From assembly GCA_033439265.1 (NCBI GenBank), contig JAVTVX010000024.1, positions 10,275,001-10,339,000 of the forward strand: DNA of 64,000 nt, read 5' to 3'. Every line of letters begins with the position of its first letter. The first letter of the stretch is position 1. A program made the translations under genes and the position numbers. Shown here piece by piece: positions 1-14,300 of the stretch. A model generated the notes under the pieces. It saw only the letters and a list, made by a program, of their open reading frames with translations, had not been told where the DNA came from and made no database searches. This DNA comes from Dillenia suffruticosa. Lineage: Eukaryota > Streptophyta > Magnoliopsida > Dilleniales > Dilleniaceae.

Positions 1-2310
1 AATATTTTGTATAAGATTCAAGCAGGCTCAAAGAGTAAGAAACTCTCCTAAATGGGCTGCTAATTGGAATTGTAGTGAGGGATTCTCCTATAGGCCTATC
101 AAGCAACAATAAGAACACGTAGTTGATGGGCACCACAAAGAGGAATTCGCCATAGAGCAACCTTAAGATAAGCATGTCCTTGAGAGGGTGGAAGAAAAAG
201 GACAACAAGTTGAAGTTGTTGACAGATTGTGTTGGGGGTAAAAAAGTTGATGTTGGAGTTCACCATTTCATCCCAAGGTTGTCTACTCAAGAAATTGAAG
301 AAATTGTTTACAATCTGGAAGTTGGTGTGAGTATGAATTAGGTAATCTTGACGAAGTTGTGGTGGAACAACAAGGAAATTTAGAAGGCAAAGTGGAGAAA
401 AGTTTCCTTATTGTGGAATAGCATCTTGATAAAGAAGATTGTCTTATAGTTGACAATGAACAAGATCATGTCAATCTTGAGGAGAAGAGAGAAGAGTTGA
501 TTATGTTTTGGAGAATCAATTCTGAAAAGTGCCAACTTATGAAAATGATTTTTTGCAAGGCAACATTGTTCAGTTTCACTATTATGTGAGTAAAATTAAT
601 TTTGATTTTATTGTTATCTTATGGTTGAGAATGTTGCAGACAAAGGGTAAGATGTGTATGTGGAATAATGGATAAATCATCTCTCATTATGAGAAAAGCA
701 AAGTCTGGTTTTAACCTTGCAATGATGATCATGAAGATGGGCCAACCCAAAACTTTCGAAGTAGAATAGAATTTCATGTCAGGTTTTTATGTAATGTATT
801 CTGATTTTGTAGCAAGGTGCATTAAGTTCAAGTGTCCACTTGACATTTTAAACACAAGATATAAATTCATTTCTGAGGAAGTGGAAGGATAGAAGGTTTA
901 AGTGTGAATGAAAAGAGATCCATTGTTTGAACTTGGGAAAAATTTCTTTCAAGCAGAAGGATATTGCAAGGGCATATGAGGAAAAATTTTTAGAATGGTT
1001 AGCCAAGTCAAATTTTAAGGAAAATGCAAGAAATTTGATTCAAGATGGCCTGAATACAATCACCATTCTAAAGCAACCAGTTCCATTCTTCTTGTGGGAT
1101 CACCTTATTTGCCATTTCGGAAGTTGTGATTGCCATTCTTGTTGGCAGCACGAGAAAATTTATGAGATTTTTATAGTTATTTTATTTTTATTTTTATTTT
1201 CAAATTAATTAAGAAGTGTTTAGTTTTTATTATAAAATTAGTCTTTGCCAGTGTTTAGTTTCCATGTTGTGATAGATCTTAGTTTAGCTTCCATTTTAAA
1301 TATTAGGATTTTTAACCCATAACTAGACTTGTTAAGAGATGTGATAGAAAGCCTTTAATCATTTTTGAATAAAATATGTTCTTTTGAGAGTTCAGTGGAT
1401 TCAAAACTGTTCTTGGTGGATTCCAAGATTGGTGAGATCAATATTGTTCCACTCATCCGCTTATGCTCCTATCCCATGTCACCACTATAATGGCATATAT
1501 CATTCTTCTTTAATTTGGAAAAAAGAAGGTTAAAATGAATTGGGATAGTTTTATCATTCTTCGTGACTGTTCAAGTGACGGGCCAGCAATCGTTATGGTG
1601 GAATTCATTTATTGAGATATTTCAAGTGACAGGCCAGAAATTGTTATGGTGATGTTAACTACAGTGCCTCTGAGCCGACAACAAAATATCTGAGAACTTC
1701 ATGTGGCTTCCTTCGTATATGAAGATTGAGGCCATACGGAAAGACAGGAACTTTATGGGAGATAGTAAGGCATGGACATGGTGTGGCATTCGATTGGTCT
1801 TATCATTACATATAATGTTGAGAATGCCTTGACCTAGGAAATTTGACTTGCTTGAAGACCCAATCTTACAAATTTGGGAGGTTGAACTGTTTAATTGCTC
1901 AAGTGGACTGGCTGAACTTGCAAGGATCCTGGGGCTCGGGTAATAAGATGGGAAAGAGATTTTGTGAGTCTGGCTCTGTATGTATGCTTGTAGGCTTTTC
2001 TCAATCTGTTTGCACCATTTTTACCTGTTTAAGATTATGCTATTGAGTGTATCATGGTAAAGGTCTTCGGGTTGCTTTTCTTTATTCTTTGAACCTTTGT
2101 TTTCTTCATAATGGGATCTTACCCTGTTTAACTAGCATGTTTCTTGTTTAATGTTCAGTAAAAGTTGAACTGCTGCTCCACTTATCGGGATGTTTGATTA
2201 GCTATTGGGTTCAGCACTAGTTGCTTAAATTTTATAGGAACGGACCTGTGTATGTTATATGGGTAATGTATTTCCCCTTCAAACATGAACATTGTTATCT
2301 TCTTTTGCAG
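1..2310. other. No gene recognised; probable upstream intron or old repeat debris
   Basis: No exon with a GTPase P-loop or any other recognisable domain is visible, although the dynamin exon at 2311 begins in mid-protein. This stretch is therefore probably intron sequence of that gene. A 93-codon open frame at 927-1208 has no recognisable domain. The stretch 1290-1490 resembles the transcribed end of an LTR, but no partner copy is present. A diverged short duplication lies at about 1568-1598 and 1620-1650 (both contain ttcaagtgac.ggccag). This is inference; only the lack of dynamin-like coding is seen directly. Confidence 0.4.
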
Positions 2311-5300
2311 CTGCTGTGCGTAAGGAGATAGAAGATGAGACAGATCGTATAACTGGAAAGAGCAAGCACATTTCCAACATTCCCATTCATCTGAGCATTT
2401 ATTCACCAAATGGTAAGCAAATTCTTGATTAATAAAAAGAAATAGTTTTCTCTACTCTGATCTTTTCATTTAGTTTACAACTGTTGAACTTATGAGAATC
2501 ATGTAGTCTTCTGTTTCTCTCAATGAAAAAGATTCTTTTCTTCTGTTTCATAGAAGGAATTGTGCTGGAAGTAGGAATTATGCTTATTATTGTTTTGGTT
2601 CTCAGTTATGACTTTAGGTCTCCATAAACAAGTTCACATTATTATATATTTAAATCTTTCACTTTCTGAGCTTTTCTCTAGCTATCAAATGAAGCAAACA
2701 TAACCTCACCAATCTGAAAAGCCAGTGTAAAAATTGGCTACTGAATATGTCTACCTTTGTCGGATACTTTTCTTGGTGGTCCATTCTAGTGATATGAACT
2801 GTAATTTGGTGTCAAAAAAGGTATGGATATGTTGGTGCACCCATCTAGGTTCAGAAACAGAGAGATCATTTACTGATGCAGTTCTGGAGACACTTATCCC
2901 TCTACTTATGGCCAATTTCATGATGTGTAGCCAACAAATATTTCTCTGCACAATGTTATTTGCCTATCATGATATGTATTAAGCACCTGCCATATAGTGT
3001 GATTGTGTACTGATGCTAATTTTATGCATCATTTTGCTTATGCCTCAATTTGTACCATTTTTCTTCTTAATATTAGAATAGATCTACTTTGGTGCGATCT
3101 TGAAGATTAAAGTGTATGACTTTGTGCATGGTTTTTTTGGCAGTTGTAAACTTGACACTTATCGATCTCCCTGGGATGACAAAGGTTGCTATAGGTAATA
3201 TTCATGTAAACTGTATATGCATCTTGCTCTGACTTCAGCATCAAAACTAATATTTTTCCTTTGTCAATCAAGTCAAAAAATTTATATTCTAAGAGAATAT
3301 TGACTGATGACCAACCCTTGTGGCAGAGTGGTAGGGAAGAGTCTTCTGACCTGAGGTCAGGGATTTAATTTTCCATAATCCCCTCTCCACTTGTGTAGCA
3401 ATATTTATTTATTAATTTTTTCTTGGGGTGGGGGGGGGGGTGGGAAATATGACTTCAGTAGTTAATTTTAGCTTTTTGGCAGAGGGACAGCCGGATAGCA
3501 TTGTTGAAGACATTGAAAACATGGTCCGCTCTTATGTTGAGAAGGTATGGCAGTGTACTTGGTTAAACTCGTGATAACTATGTTTTTAACTGCTAGGATA
3601 TGTAAATTTTGATAACAAATCCATAATTTGATTCTTTTGAGGCCTATTAAAGTATCAATGAAATATCATGTTCTCTTTTACGACAGTCTCCTGATTGGTG
3701 TTCATTTGAGGAAAGTCCATCAAGCTGTTTGTATGGTAGGAATAGCTACTGAAAGTCAGAGTTGAGTAAATCTGGAGATTTTTGTCAGACTTCTTTTTTT
3801 TTTTTTCATGTTATCAACTTAAATAGGAAAAAAGTACTTGCCCATCATAATATGTAGGACTCTTGCCGCATGATTGCTTTTTGTTTAAAAATCAATGACC
3901 ATGCAATGATGGAATCGCAAATTTTCCAGTACTTTTTTTTTCAACTTATCCGGTCCTTTTCTATGATGTGCACCAACCAATTCCTCTCTTCTTTCACTTG
4001 GTGGAATTCTGATGGAGGTTAGAATGGCATATATCATCTGTGGAGAGGGGATGTATGTCATGATCTAGGAGGCGATTATCATAAGCTTAGAATTCTAATA
4101 TCAGAAATTCGTCTAATCATTTTACTACAACACAAACATTTCAAAACTGCCCCATGTGCTCCGTAAGATATACAAATCCAAAGCAGTGTTGCATGTGACT
4201 TTGTCAGCAGGGTTTGTTGAGTAACTATAAAGTTTTGAAGGGCTTCCAAAATTGATGGAAAGATGATGTTTTCCACACTACATGTTGTCCCTCTTAGTCC
4301 TTTAAAAGGAAGGGCAAGCACTAAACTTAAGCCAGTTTTCCGGGATGCATAGCTTCTATTAAATTTGGATGATGAGTATCAATGTTAAAAAAAAAAAAAA
4401 AAAATCCTTCAGTCCTTTTCAGTTACCTTCTGAGTCTAATTTGATGGAAGGATATGCAGCTTCATGCTTTTTTTCATACATTTTCTGTCTGATTTAGTGC
4501 AGATGTTATCACATTGAATTAATTCATGTCCATGGTCTGTAATTTATTACTTGGATGGTTTCGTACTAGATATAAAAAGGCAATGAAATGTCTTACTTGA
4601 AAACAGATGGTAGTTAAATAAAATATCAGATCAAGAGTCCTCATGTATTCTGTTAGACTGCCTATTCTGTTAGGCATTTATGGAGGGGGAAGTAGTCTCT
4701 TGTCACTTGCCTCCACTTTCAGGCTGGAAAAAATATTTGTAAATTTTCCACTTCAACAACTAGCTTTTAAGGTTTGATCAAGTTCTCTCACATGGTATCA
4801 AAACAGAAGGCCTTTGTTTGAATCCTACCAGGCTTGTTTATTAAACCTATTAGTATTCGCATGTTTGGGACCCTATTATATGTTTACAAGGGCTCACATG
4901 TGAGGGGAGGATATAAAAATAATAAAACACTTTACTCCATAAGCTGACGCTAAAAATTTTGGAGTGTATGTTGTCCCATACTTACTTCTCTGGTACTTTT
5001 CTCGTTTATGGTTGGTTCTGATTTTGTAGCCTAATTGCATCATATTGGCTATTTCTCCTGCGAATCAAGATATCGCCACTTCTGATGCTATAAAGCTGGC
5101 AAGAGAAGTTGACCCCACGGGTAATGTTCTTGCAATATACAGTTGCCATTATATTCAACTATCACCTTTCTGGTATTGCAATAGCCAAATTAATCGAGTG
5201 GTTTGTGGTTCTTGTAGGTGAGAGGACATTTGGAGTGCTGACAAAACTTGATCTGATGGACAAAGGAACCAATGCTTTGGATGTAAGGATTAATTTTGCT

Positions 5301-8300
5301 TCTGCACTAATTTGTAGGTCCGGCAGAGTCTATTAGGCAACTGTTGTAAATAAATCTTAATTGGTTTATAGTTTTGGCTGTAGAGTTTCTTCTTGATCTT
5401 GGGATCTTTCTTACCAATCTGACATGCCACTTATTTTGTCCTTGAATTCCTTTCTCCCAATTTTTATTTTTGTCATTAGATTGTTGTTACTGATATTTCT
5501 GCATATAAATGAAAGGTTCTCGAAGGAAGGTCATACAGGCTACAACATCCTTGGGTTGGAATAGTTAATCGTTCACAAGCTGATATTAACAAGAATGTTG
5601 ACATGGTTTATGCACGTCAGAAGGAACGAGAATATTTTGAAAGTAGCCCCGAGTATGGGCATTTAGCACATAAAATGGGCTCTGAGTATCTTGCAAAACT
5701 TCTGTCACAGGTTTCTTTTTAGCTGTAATTTTTTTGTCAGTCTCATCTCTTATGTGGATTCAGCAACATCTGAAATTTTTCTTAATTTGAAATGCCTTTT
5801 GTGGCAGCATTTGGAACTTGTTATCAGGCAACGCATACCCAGTATAACCGCTTTGATAAATAAGACAATTGATGAGCTTAATGCAGAGCTGGACCGCATT
5901 GGCAGACCTGTTGGAGTGGATTCAGGGGTAAGAATTCTGGAAACCCTTTTCTCTTTTCCCTGGTGGTAATTTTTCAACTCCTTTTCGTTTTCTTATTTAT
6001 AGCCGATATGCACAGGCCCAACTATACACAATTTTGGGAATGTGTCGTGCATTTGAGCGCGTTTTTAAGGAGCATATAGATGGAGGGTAAAATCCTAAAT
6101 CTTTCATCATCTCTATATTGAGTTAGGATAAGATGACAGCCATTTTTTTCCCCTTATAGTTCTTTGAAGTGGCCGTCAAAGTTATATCCTGGATTTGTTA
6201 CTTTGTTTACCCGAATTTAGGAGGTAGGACATATACTTAGGTTGTAAAGTATATCCTCAGTGAACTAGTAATTAATTATAATATATTAATAAATAAAAAG
6301 AAAAAGAAAAATCACCTGACTCTGTCAGCTTAAACTTTTGAGGCATTAGGTTGTTTATCATGGTAATAGCATAGGAGGTTCTAGCTTAAATCTTTCTAAG
6401 ACCTTTTTAAGCCCATTTAGTATTTCATATGTTTGGGACCATCATCACGAGCCAACAGGTGAGGGGAAGTATTAATATATAAGAATAATAAGATAACCTT
6501 AACCCATCAACTTAATCTTTTCAAGCAGTTGGTTGTATATATGTGTTATCACTCTTCTTTTTGTGAATGAACTCCCTAGCATGTTTTAATGAAGATTTAT
6601 AAACTCTGGGAATACCTGGTGAAAAGAATTATTTGTGTTCATGAAGCAAGCCCTTCTGTGTAGCTTCACTTTCATGCTGAACAGAGCATAAGTAGGCCCC
6701 TTTGCAATTTCCATTAACTATAGTTTGTTTGCTCTGATATTTTTCTGAGCTATCCAGGGTGAAAGATGAGCAAAATAAAAGTTAAATAGCACAAGAATAC
6801 AAGAACTAAATATATCTTAACCAAGTGGCTGTCAATAATTCAATGTAAAAGAGTTCAAAATTCAAAAATATAATAAAGAAGCTTGTTTTCTTTTGCTATT
6901 CGTACAAAGTTCAATATTAGTAAGGCTTGCTGGACATTGTCGAATTTTCTCTTGAATGTCCTCCCATCCATTTATTGTTTTTCATTTGTAACAGACATTG
7001 TCATTGGAACACCATCACACGTTATTTCGTGGCTGGGTAAGAACAAAACGGAAATAAAGTATCATACCTGGGTTTAAGGGAAACAAATTATTGGTATGTG
7101 GTGGGAAAATTTGGTATTATGCATCAGTGTTTACATCAGATAGTCTACCAGAACCATAATAGCTTTCCTGACATCTTTATCAGGTCTTTTATAGTACTTG
7201 GGCTGCGACAGTTGACCAGTTCTGTAGCAGAAATATATATATATATTTTTATACTCAGATGTTGGATTTGGCTGCAGGTATGCGGGTTTGAGTTGCTTGG
7301 GTTCCCTACAAATAAAACAGATGGCCAAAACGATAGAATAGGCAAGCTTGATGTGTGATACAGCAATTTACAGCCTTTAGCACACTTATTATATTTCCAT
7401 ACACTTTGCCCATTCGTTTTCTTGTCAAAAAAGAAATATAGTCCTTGGAAGAATCCAGCCAAGGGCCTGGCCAATGGACTTCAAGTGTCGCCATCCATGA
7501 AAAATATCTAGTAAGGAATTTGCATTTTCCAATATGCGCATCTCAATCCTCAAGGATGATGCTCCTGCTACTGCAGGGTCCGGGAGGTCTAGACTAAGTT
7601 ATGCAGCTTCAACCACTTGCAAAGAGGTTGTTTTGTCAAAATTGAGCAGCTTTCATTGTGCTACTAAAGCCTTGGATCACATTATAGAATGTCACCACTT
7701 GCAAAAAGCTTTAATTGCTTGATTTCCTTAGTGCGTCCTTTCTTTTGTTGCCAAATCTGAAGCTCTAGATAAGAGTGATAGCTTTGTGGCATTGCATTGC
7801 CAATTGCATGAGGAATTGATGTCTTCTCCGTTGACATTAGCTTCAAGCCGTTTTTATCTATTTATCCGTTACATCTCATTGGAAATTTGCTAATTCAGGA
7901 GACCTGGTGGACATAAGATATATGGCGTATTTGACAATCAATTGCCTGCTGCCCTTAAAAAGCTACCTTTTGATAGACATCTTTCTACACAAAATGTCCG
8001 GAAAATTGTAGCAGAGGCAGATGGTTATCAACCTCATTTGATTGCTCCAGAACAGGGAATTAGAAGACTAATTGATGGATCCATCACTTATTTTAAAGGA
8101 CCATCTGAGGCTTCAGTTGATGCGGTAAAATTCTATCCTTTTCTATAATATATTTCTATATTTGTTTGGAATTGTTTGTCATCTTTATATTTTTAAAAGT
8201 TTAGACCCTAGACCGGTTGCATGTAGAAATTGCTTCACTGCAGAATGATTTCATAGGCCTTTTTCCCATCTTCGTCATAAGTGAAAAGTTAGATCCAGGA

Positions 8301-11300
8301 AAGTCTTGAATCTTTAAATTATTTGTCATTTAAATTCAAGAGTACACAAAAGCTTATAGATGAGGGAAGCAGGCACAACATCACACTTCGAAGGTTTTGT
8401 AGGAGTGCGTTGTTGCAGAATAGAGTAGAATTGTCATGGTATCCGGTGGATTATGGGATCTTGATTCTTGTTTCATTGGCTAAGCATGTGAGAATCTCGC
8501 CATCATGGTGACATTGAAGGTTGTTTCAAGGGGACAGCAATGAAAAACGAAGACGGCGACCAAAAGATCCATATTATGTTTTTTGTTATTTTCATTGAGA
8601 TATGGATTTTCCACATGTACTGCATGCATCTCATGTGATCATTCTAACGAGACAAGTAACGATGTAAACCACAGGAGAGCAAATTGCCAAAATTGTGAAC
8701 CACATTGGGAGCTCTTTGCTAGTTTTGAAAACTAGGGTGCAACTTGCAAATTATGCAAACTAGTTTTCCAGATTAGCTAAAAGGAGTTCTCTCTTTTTGT
8801 TTAGCAGTTCCAGGAGTCAAGAACAACATTATCCCTCTATCTTCTGTTTGGTTTGATCATTAATGTTAGTTAAAATGTCATACTGAATAGCATTTTCTTC
8901 AACAAGTTTCTTAATGGATTTAGGAGGGCTCAATCTTAAGAATTTGTTGATGATCAGATTTAGGATTCAACCCAGATAGGAAAAAGGGATACGCAACTCG
9001 CCTTGTTGAAGGTGGAAGGTTTGGTGGAGGATCTCCTTGCCCCACCTCATTGCCAGCTGTAATTCACAACACCTGAGGTGTTTCACTCCGTGCACTTCCA
9101 AATGATGCTATCAAGGTTAATGGTTTGTAGAGATGGCAATTGATATAGGATGACTAAGAGGGTTTAAGGTCAAGGAATCTAGGGTTTAATGCAGAAAATT
9201 CAGCAACTAAACTGAATGAAAAGGAACAATAATTGGGAAGAAAGAGAATAGAGATAGTAGCATCAAATTAGCAGATCGTTAGGCAAGACTGTATTACATC
9301 TTGTAGCATTTAAGAGAACTCAAAACATAAATTGAATGTCTAATTCTTCTTTCCTTTAATAAGCCACAAGCATTTAAATAAATCTACAATTAATATTAAT
9401 AATAACTCTTCTGACAATACTTAAAAATATAAAGATCTTTCTAAATCACTAGATAGGAAAACAGAAACTAACTTGATAATAAATTTCTAAAAGAAAATAT
9501 TCTGTTGAAAGGAAAAAAAAAAAGACATTACTAACTCCTAAAATCTTAATTAAGCTACTAAATAAAGGATGATGAATTGCTTGAGCTTTGGTCCCGGTCA
9601 TCTCTCCCAACCTAAATAAATGGTACTTCTCATGCAAATACAATTAACTTGATGGCGTTCATTAACCCTCACACAAACACAATCTAACCATAATTTCATC
9701 TTTCATTTCACCAAATGGCTTTCATTCTTTCCAACATCTCTGAAATTGATGCCCACCATTTTCAACTTGCATGTCAACTTGAAACTCAACATGCACGGTG
9801 TTCTCCAACTTGTAGACAACAAGTTGTGTCAATCGTCTTCGGGACTAAATCTCCTGCACATTGACACACTTCCGTAGATAGTCATACAATATGATACCAG
9901 TTCTCTGATTTTTCAATTACAGCTGCATCTTTCACCTCCCTGCTATCACATTCATGCATAAGATTGCTCTTAAGAATCTACTGGAGTGATTTCTCCTCCT
10001 TAACAACCATGTCAGACTTGCTTTCTGGTTGCTGAATTATGTTTGCTGGCTTTTTGGCAGCTGATAGCCTTGTCCAGCATCAATATCTTGTCTAACAGCC
10101 TCTACATGCAAATCCAGTGACTAATCTTCTGGCACAGTAATAACATCTTCTTCTAGATGTTTTTCAAAAACTTTTCCATCACTATTGTTGGTGGTGTTGT
10201 CAATGGACCTTTAATTCTTTTGTTCAGGTCCATTGTTGTGTTTCTTCGCTTTTTTTAAGACATGTATGGGCTGTCCAGAATCTAATATATGAACTTTCTC
10301 AGTCAACATTGGACGAGCAACCTCATGCTGGCCATTTTCGGCTTCAAGTTGCTCTTTGATGAGAATTGGAGTAGGCCTATCCTCCTCAGGATCAATAAAT
10401 TCTCTACTAAGCTGAGGTTTTTTTTCCCTTCTACATTCATAGGCTTCAAATTAATTCTCTCGCCATTAATCAAGAAAGAGCAAGTGTTTAGCATTGCCCC
10501 AATGGTATATATCAAGATTATAAAGCCAAGGCCTTCCAAGGAGTACATGTCTAACATTCATTAGAATAAGCATCAAACCAAATGGAATCATAATAAGGCC
10601 CAATTCTAAAAGAGGCTAAGCATCGTTACTTGAATGGTGATATCTTTCACCCATGCAACTTTGTATAGTTGTGGATGTTTTCTCACTTGTAGTTGAAGCC
10701 TTTAATGGCACCCTTTGAAACAATAGTCATGCTGTTCACTCCATCCTCTCCACATTAGACTTGAGTGTGAAATATTCCTAATGCATCCAATCACTCTCTT
10801 CTTTTGCTTTAGGAGTCGTAAGAGCTCTTCTTACTTTATTGAGAGTATCAACATGCTCTTTATCAATCTCTTCATATAAGGCCTTTTCTTGTACATGTTC
10901 ACAAGCATAATTTTCAGCATCGTAATTCTTTGTACACTTAGCCGCACTCATGCTTGCTTATCGAATGGTCATCAATTGGTCATAAAGATTATATTAGTAA
11001 TACTCTTGCAAATATTTTTCGTTCAACTTCAACTTCATCTCTTCCCAATCAACAATTGGTGGTTGTCTAGCTGGTTTTAAATGATCTTCAACAACTCTCC
11101 ACCAAATTTTAGCATGACACATCAACTTGAACCCTCCGACCCTCCGATCTTCTTATATCTCATACAATCAAAATAATCATCCATATCAGTAAGCTAATCA
11201 GAAAATATTTGGGTATCAATCTTACTAACAAAGTACAGAACTTCTATTCTAACTTCATTTGGGATATCTTTGGTTGGACCAACTTAACCTTGCCTTCCAC

Positions 11301-14300
11301 CAGCCATCAGGAATGGGCTAAAATCAACCAATGAGGATTTTCCCTAGATTCCATCTTCTCACAAAGTTTCAGCTGCAATTCCCTTGCTGAAAATCATCAA
11401 ACCATTTTTGGAAAGTCCTACTACAAGTAGACATGACTAACAAGAAGTTCTCTGAGGACCAATTCATGGAAGACAACTTTACAGGAATCTGGCAGAGGTT
11501 TACGACCAAGAAATCTAGGGTTTAATGAAGAAAATTCAGCAACTAAATTGGAAGAACAAGAAAGAGGATAGGTTTATTAGCATCACAATAGTAGATCCTT
11601 AGGCATCACTTTTAGACAAGAAAATATCACACCTTCTAGGCCTTCTGAGAGGCCAAAGCATAAATTGAAAGTTTTATTCTTCTTTTTTATCATAAGCCTG
11701 CGAGCCTTTAAATAACAATTAAATCTTAGCAAAAAAAAAAAAAAAAAAACTAAAAGGACACAAATTTATAAACTCTTAAATAGTTCTAACAATGCCTTTT
11801 CTAAATGCTTTAACGATTGGTAGTCATTTGTACACAATGTTGTGTATTAGACCTAACATAACATAGGATGTTATTATAACTGGCAGGTTTCAACCCCAGG
11901 ATTGGAACATTGGACAATGGTCAAAAGCATCCTTAACTACTTACGAAGGACTAAGGATCTAGTACTTGTGTACTAGATTTCATAGATGCTAACTTCCGGC
12001 CATATATTGTTGATAGGAAATCCATAAACGGGTTTGTATTCACATGTAACAGAAGTGGGGTCACTTAGAAGAATTCTAAGAAGATGATCACAGTTGATTC
12101 CCCTACAAAAACCGAATACATCACAGCTGTAAACTGCTAAAGAGAGAGTTTCAAGAAGTTTGTTATTGAACTTTATGTGGTTCCCTGTGTTGTCACCTTT
12201 TATCTTTGTACTGTGACAATAATGAAACAATTGGACAAGCAAAGAAATCTGGACAGCATTAGAAATCTAAACATATAGAGAGAAAGTATCATATTATTAG
12301 GGACATAGTTGGATGAGATGATGCTGCCGTGCAGAAAGTAGCTTCAGTGAATAATGTAGTTGATCTACTTACCAAGAGTGCAACATGAAGTCATGTCTTT
12401 CGAAGATGGGATTTCGATATTGTATCGAATGACTCTAGTGCCATTGGGAGTCTATTACCTTACATAAAATGTATTTATATGATACGACTGACATTAATAA
12501 AGTTTTGTTTTGTTTAAGATTGTCTTCATTTCATTTAAAATATTGACTTGTAGTTATTGTGGGGAGGCTTCATTCTCAAAGGTGCTTGGTATATGAGTGT
12601 CAAAACTACCCTAATACCCAAATATCTAAAATAGTTCACAACTATAGGATTTGTGGAGGCATCTTGTATCCAAAGATCATCACACTAAACCATGATTTAT
12701 ATGAGATATTGACGAGAATAGATTAGTGGGTTTTATATTAGTAGACATGTGAATACTTATGAAATAACATTTTAAATTACTAAATATAAAAAATAGGCAC
12801 TAACTTAAGTCTTAAATAATAAATTTGTAAAAGGGAAAAAAAATTATGCTGCAGGAAAACGAAAATATTTCTAACTCAGAATCTTGATTTAGCTCCTTAA
12901 TAAAATAAAGGTGCTTTGGTCCCTATCAGGGTGGGGTAGAGCAGGCTGGAGACCTCCCTGCATTCAGAGGGAACGAGGAATCCTCCGTTTCCCCACCAGC
13001 CCCCCGGCTATTAGAATTTTGAATGAAAATAATAAAAAAAATGAGATCATTTCAAGAAGCCAACATATTTGCGAAAACCATAACAGAATTGTTCCAAATT
13101 TAAGGAGTCATAAAATCTCAACATCAACGATTTCCTGGATGGTAACCCCAGAATCGTATAGTAAATTTCCAAATCCAATCACGAACTTGTCCCCTCCCCC
13201 CCCCCCCCAAAAAAAAATTGTAACCCAATGAGGCAATTTCATAAACAGTTGGCAGGCTAAGTTGTTTATAAGAGCTTTTAGTTTGAAAGAAAATGATCAA
13301 ACCAAACAGAAGGTAGAGAGAGAGAGAGAGAGATAATGTAGTTCCTGACTCCCACATCTGCCAAACAGAGAGAGAGAGAGACAGAGAGAGAGAGAAACTA
13401 TTGTAGTGTTAATCACAGGCAAACTCATCATTTCAAAAGAAAAAAAAAATGAAAGCTTATGAACGCAATTTCAAATCTGGGAAGAATAGTAATCAAAAAC
13501 CTAATGCAAACACAAACCTCAAACTTCTTTGGCATATCTGAATACCGAAATGACTCATCTCGCTAAATATACTCGTAGGAGAGAGGAGAGGAAACTGATG
13601 TGAAGAAAAATGAGGATTCCTTGTAGATTTGTGAGTCCTAAGAGAAAGAAAAATGAGAGAGGGCATTCTAGAGAAGTCAAATATAATTATGAGCAAAAGT
13701 ATAGCAGCAGGTGACCAAGGGCAATATATTAAAACCATCCTCACCTTTGTTAAAGCATTGAATATCCACTCTGGGTAGGGAGAGTAGGTTAACCATGGGT
13801 ACATTTCAATTTGCCATCTCTACTGGTTCGACTAGGATGACAAGCGACTGAAGAGATGGAGCAGCGTAAACTCCCATGTTGAACCCTTTCCTTGGTCAAA
13901 TAAAACTCCTTTGGTGTTGTTGGTTGCCATAGATGAGTGGCTCCTTTGTTAAATAGCTCTCGGTGAACTTTCTAGGATTAGAATTGGAGGAAGAATATGG
14001 TGGATGGACTCGCACATGGGGAGAAGCTTGTTGGAGTTCGTATGGGAGTAATGAATTCCAAATTGGACAAATGTAGATGAGTGAGTTGCGCACGCGTGCG
14101 CACACACACACATGAGTGTGTTGTGTGTGTGTGTGTGTATGTGTGTGTATAGACATAAATACTTGACCCAACAACAAGCAGATTAATCTTTTACTTTAGA
14201 AATGGTGTCTCACTTTGAACATATGTACTCCCTTTGTAAAGTTCTCCGGGTATCCCACCAGTGCCTTTCTCTACACTTTTTACCTAAGATGCTCTTCCTG

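Larger units (their letters stand above)
9160..12930 (-). mobile_element. GYP-0: decayed Gypsy element (gag and protease remnants) nested in DRP1 intron
   Basis: Two diverged direct repeats, 9160-9640 and 11490-11835 continued at 12780-12930, share blocks such as aatctagggtttaatg and aaaattcagcaacta and act as LTRs. Internal minus-strand sequence encodes a Ty3/Gypsy gag segment and a protease-region segment, but no RT, RNase H or integrase, so it is internally deleted or non-autonomous. The right LTR is interrupted by a Copia 3' fragment (about 11836-12779). Exact termini and TSD could not be fixed. The element lies antisense to the host gene, wholly within one intron, so it need not disrupt the mRNA. 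Confidence 0.7.

Noticed and set aside
927-1208. 93-codon open frame as a small gene
   Set aside because: No recognisable domain, AT-rich low-complexity end, and probable intronic position.
10289-10564. 91-codon + strand frame in the DRP1 intron
   Set aside because: It is the antisense shadow of the GYP-0 protease-region remnant on the minus strand.
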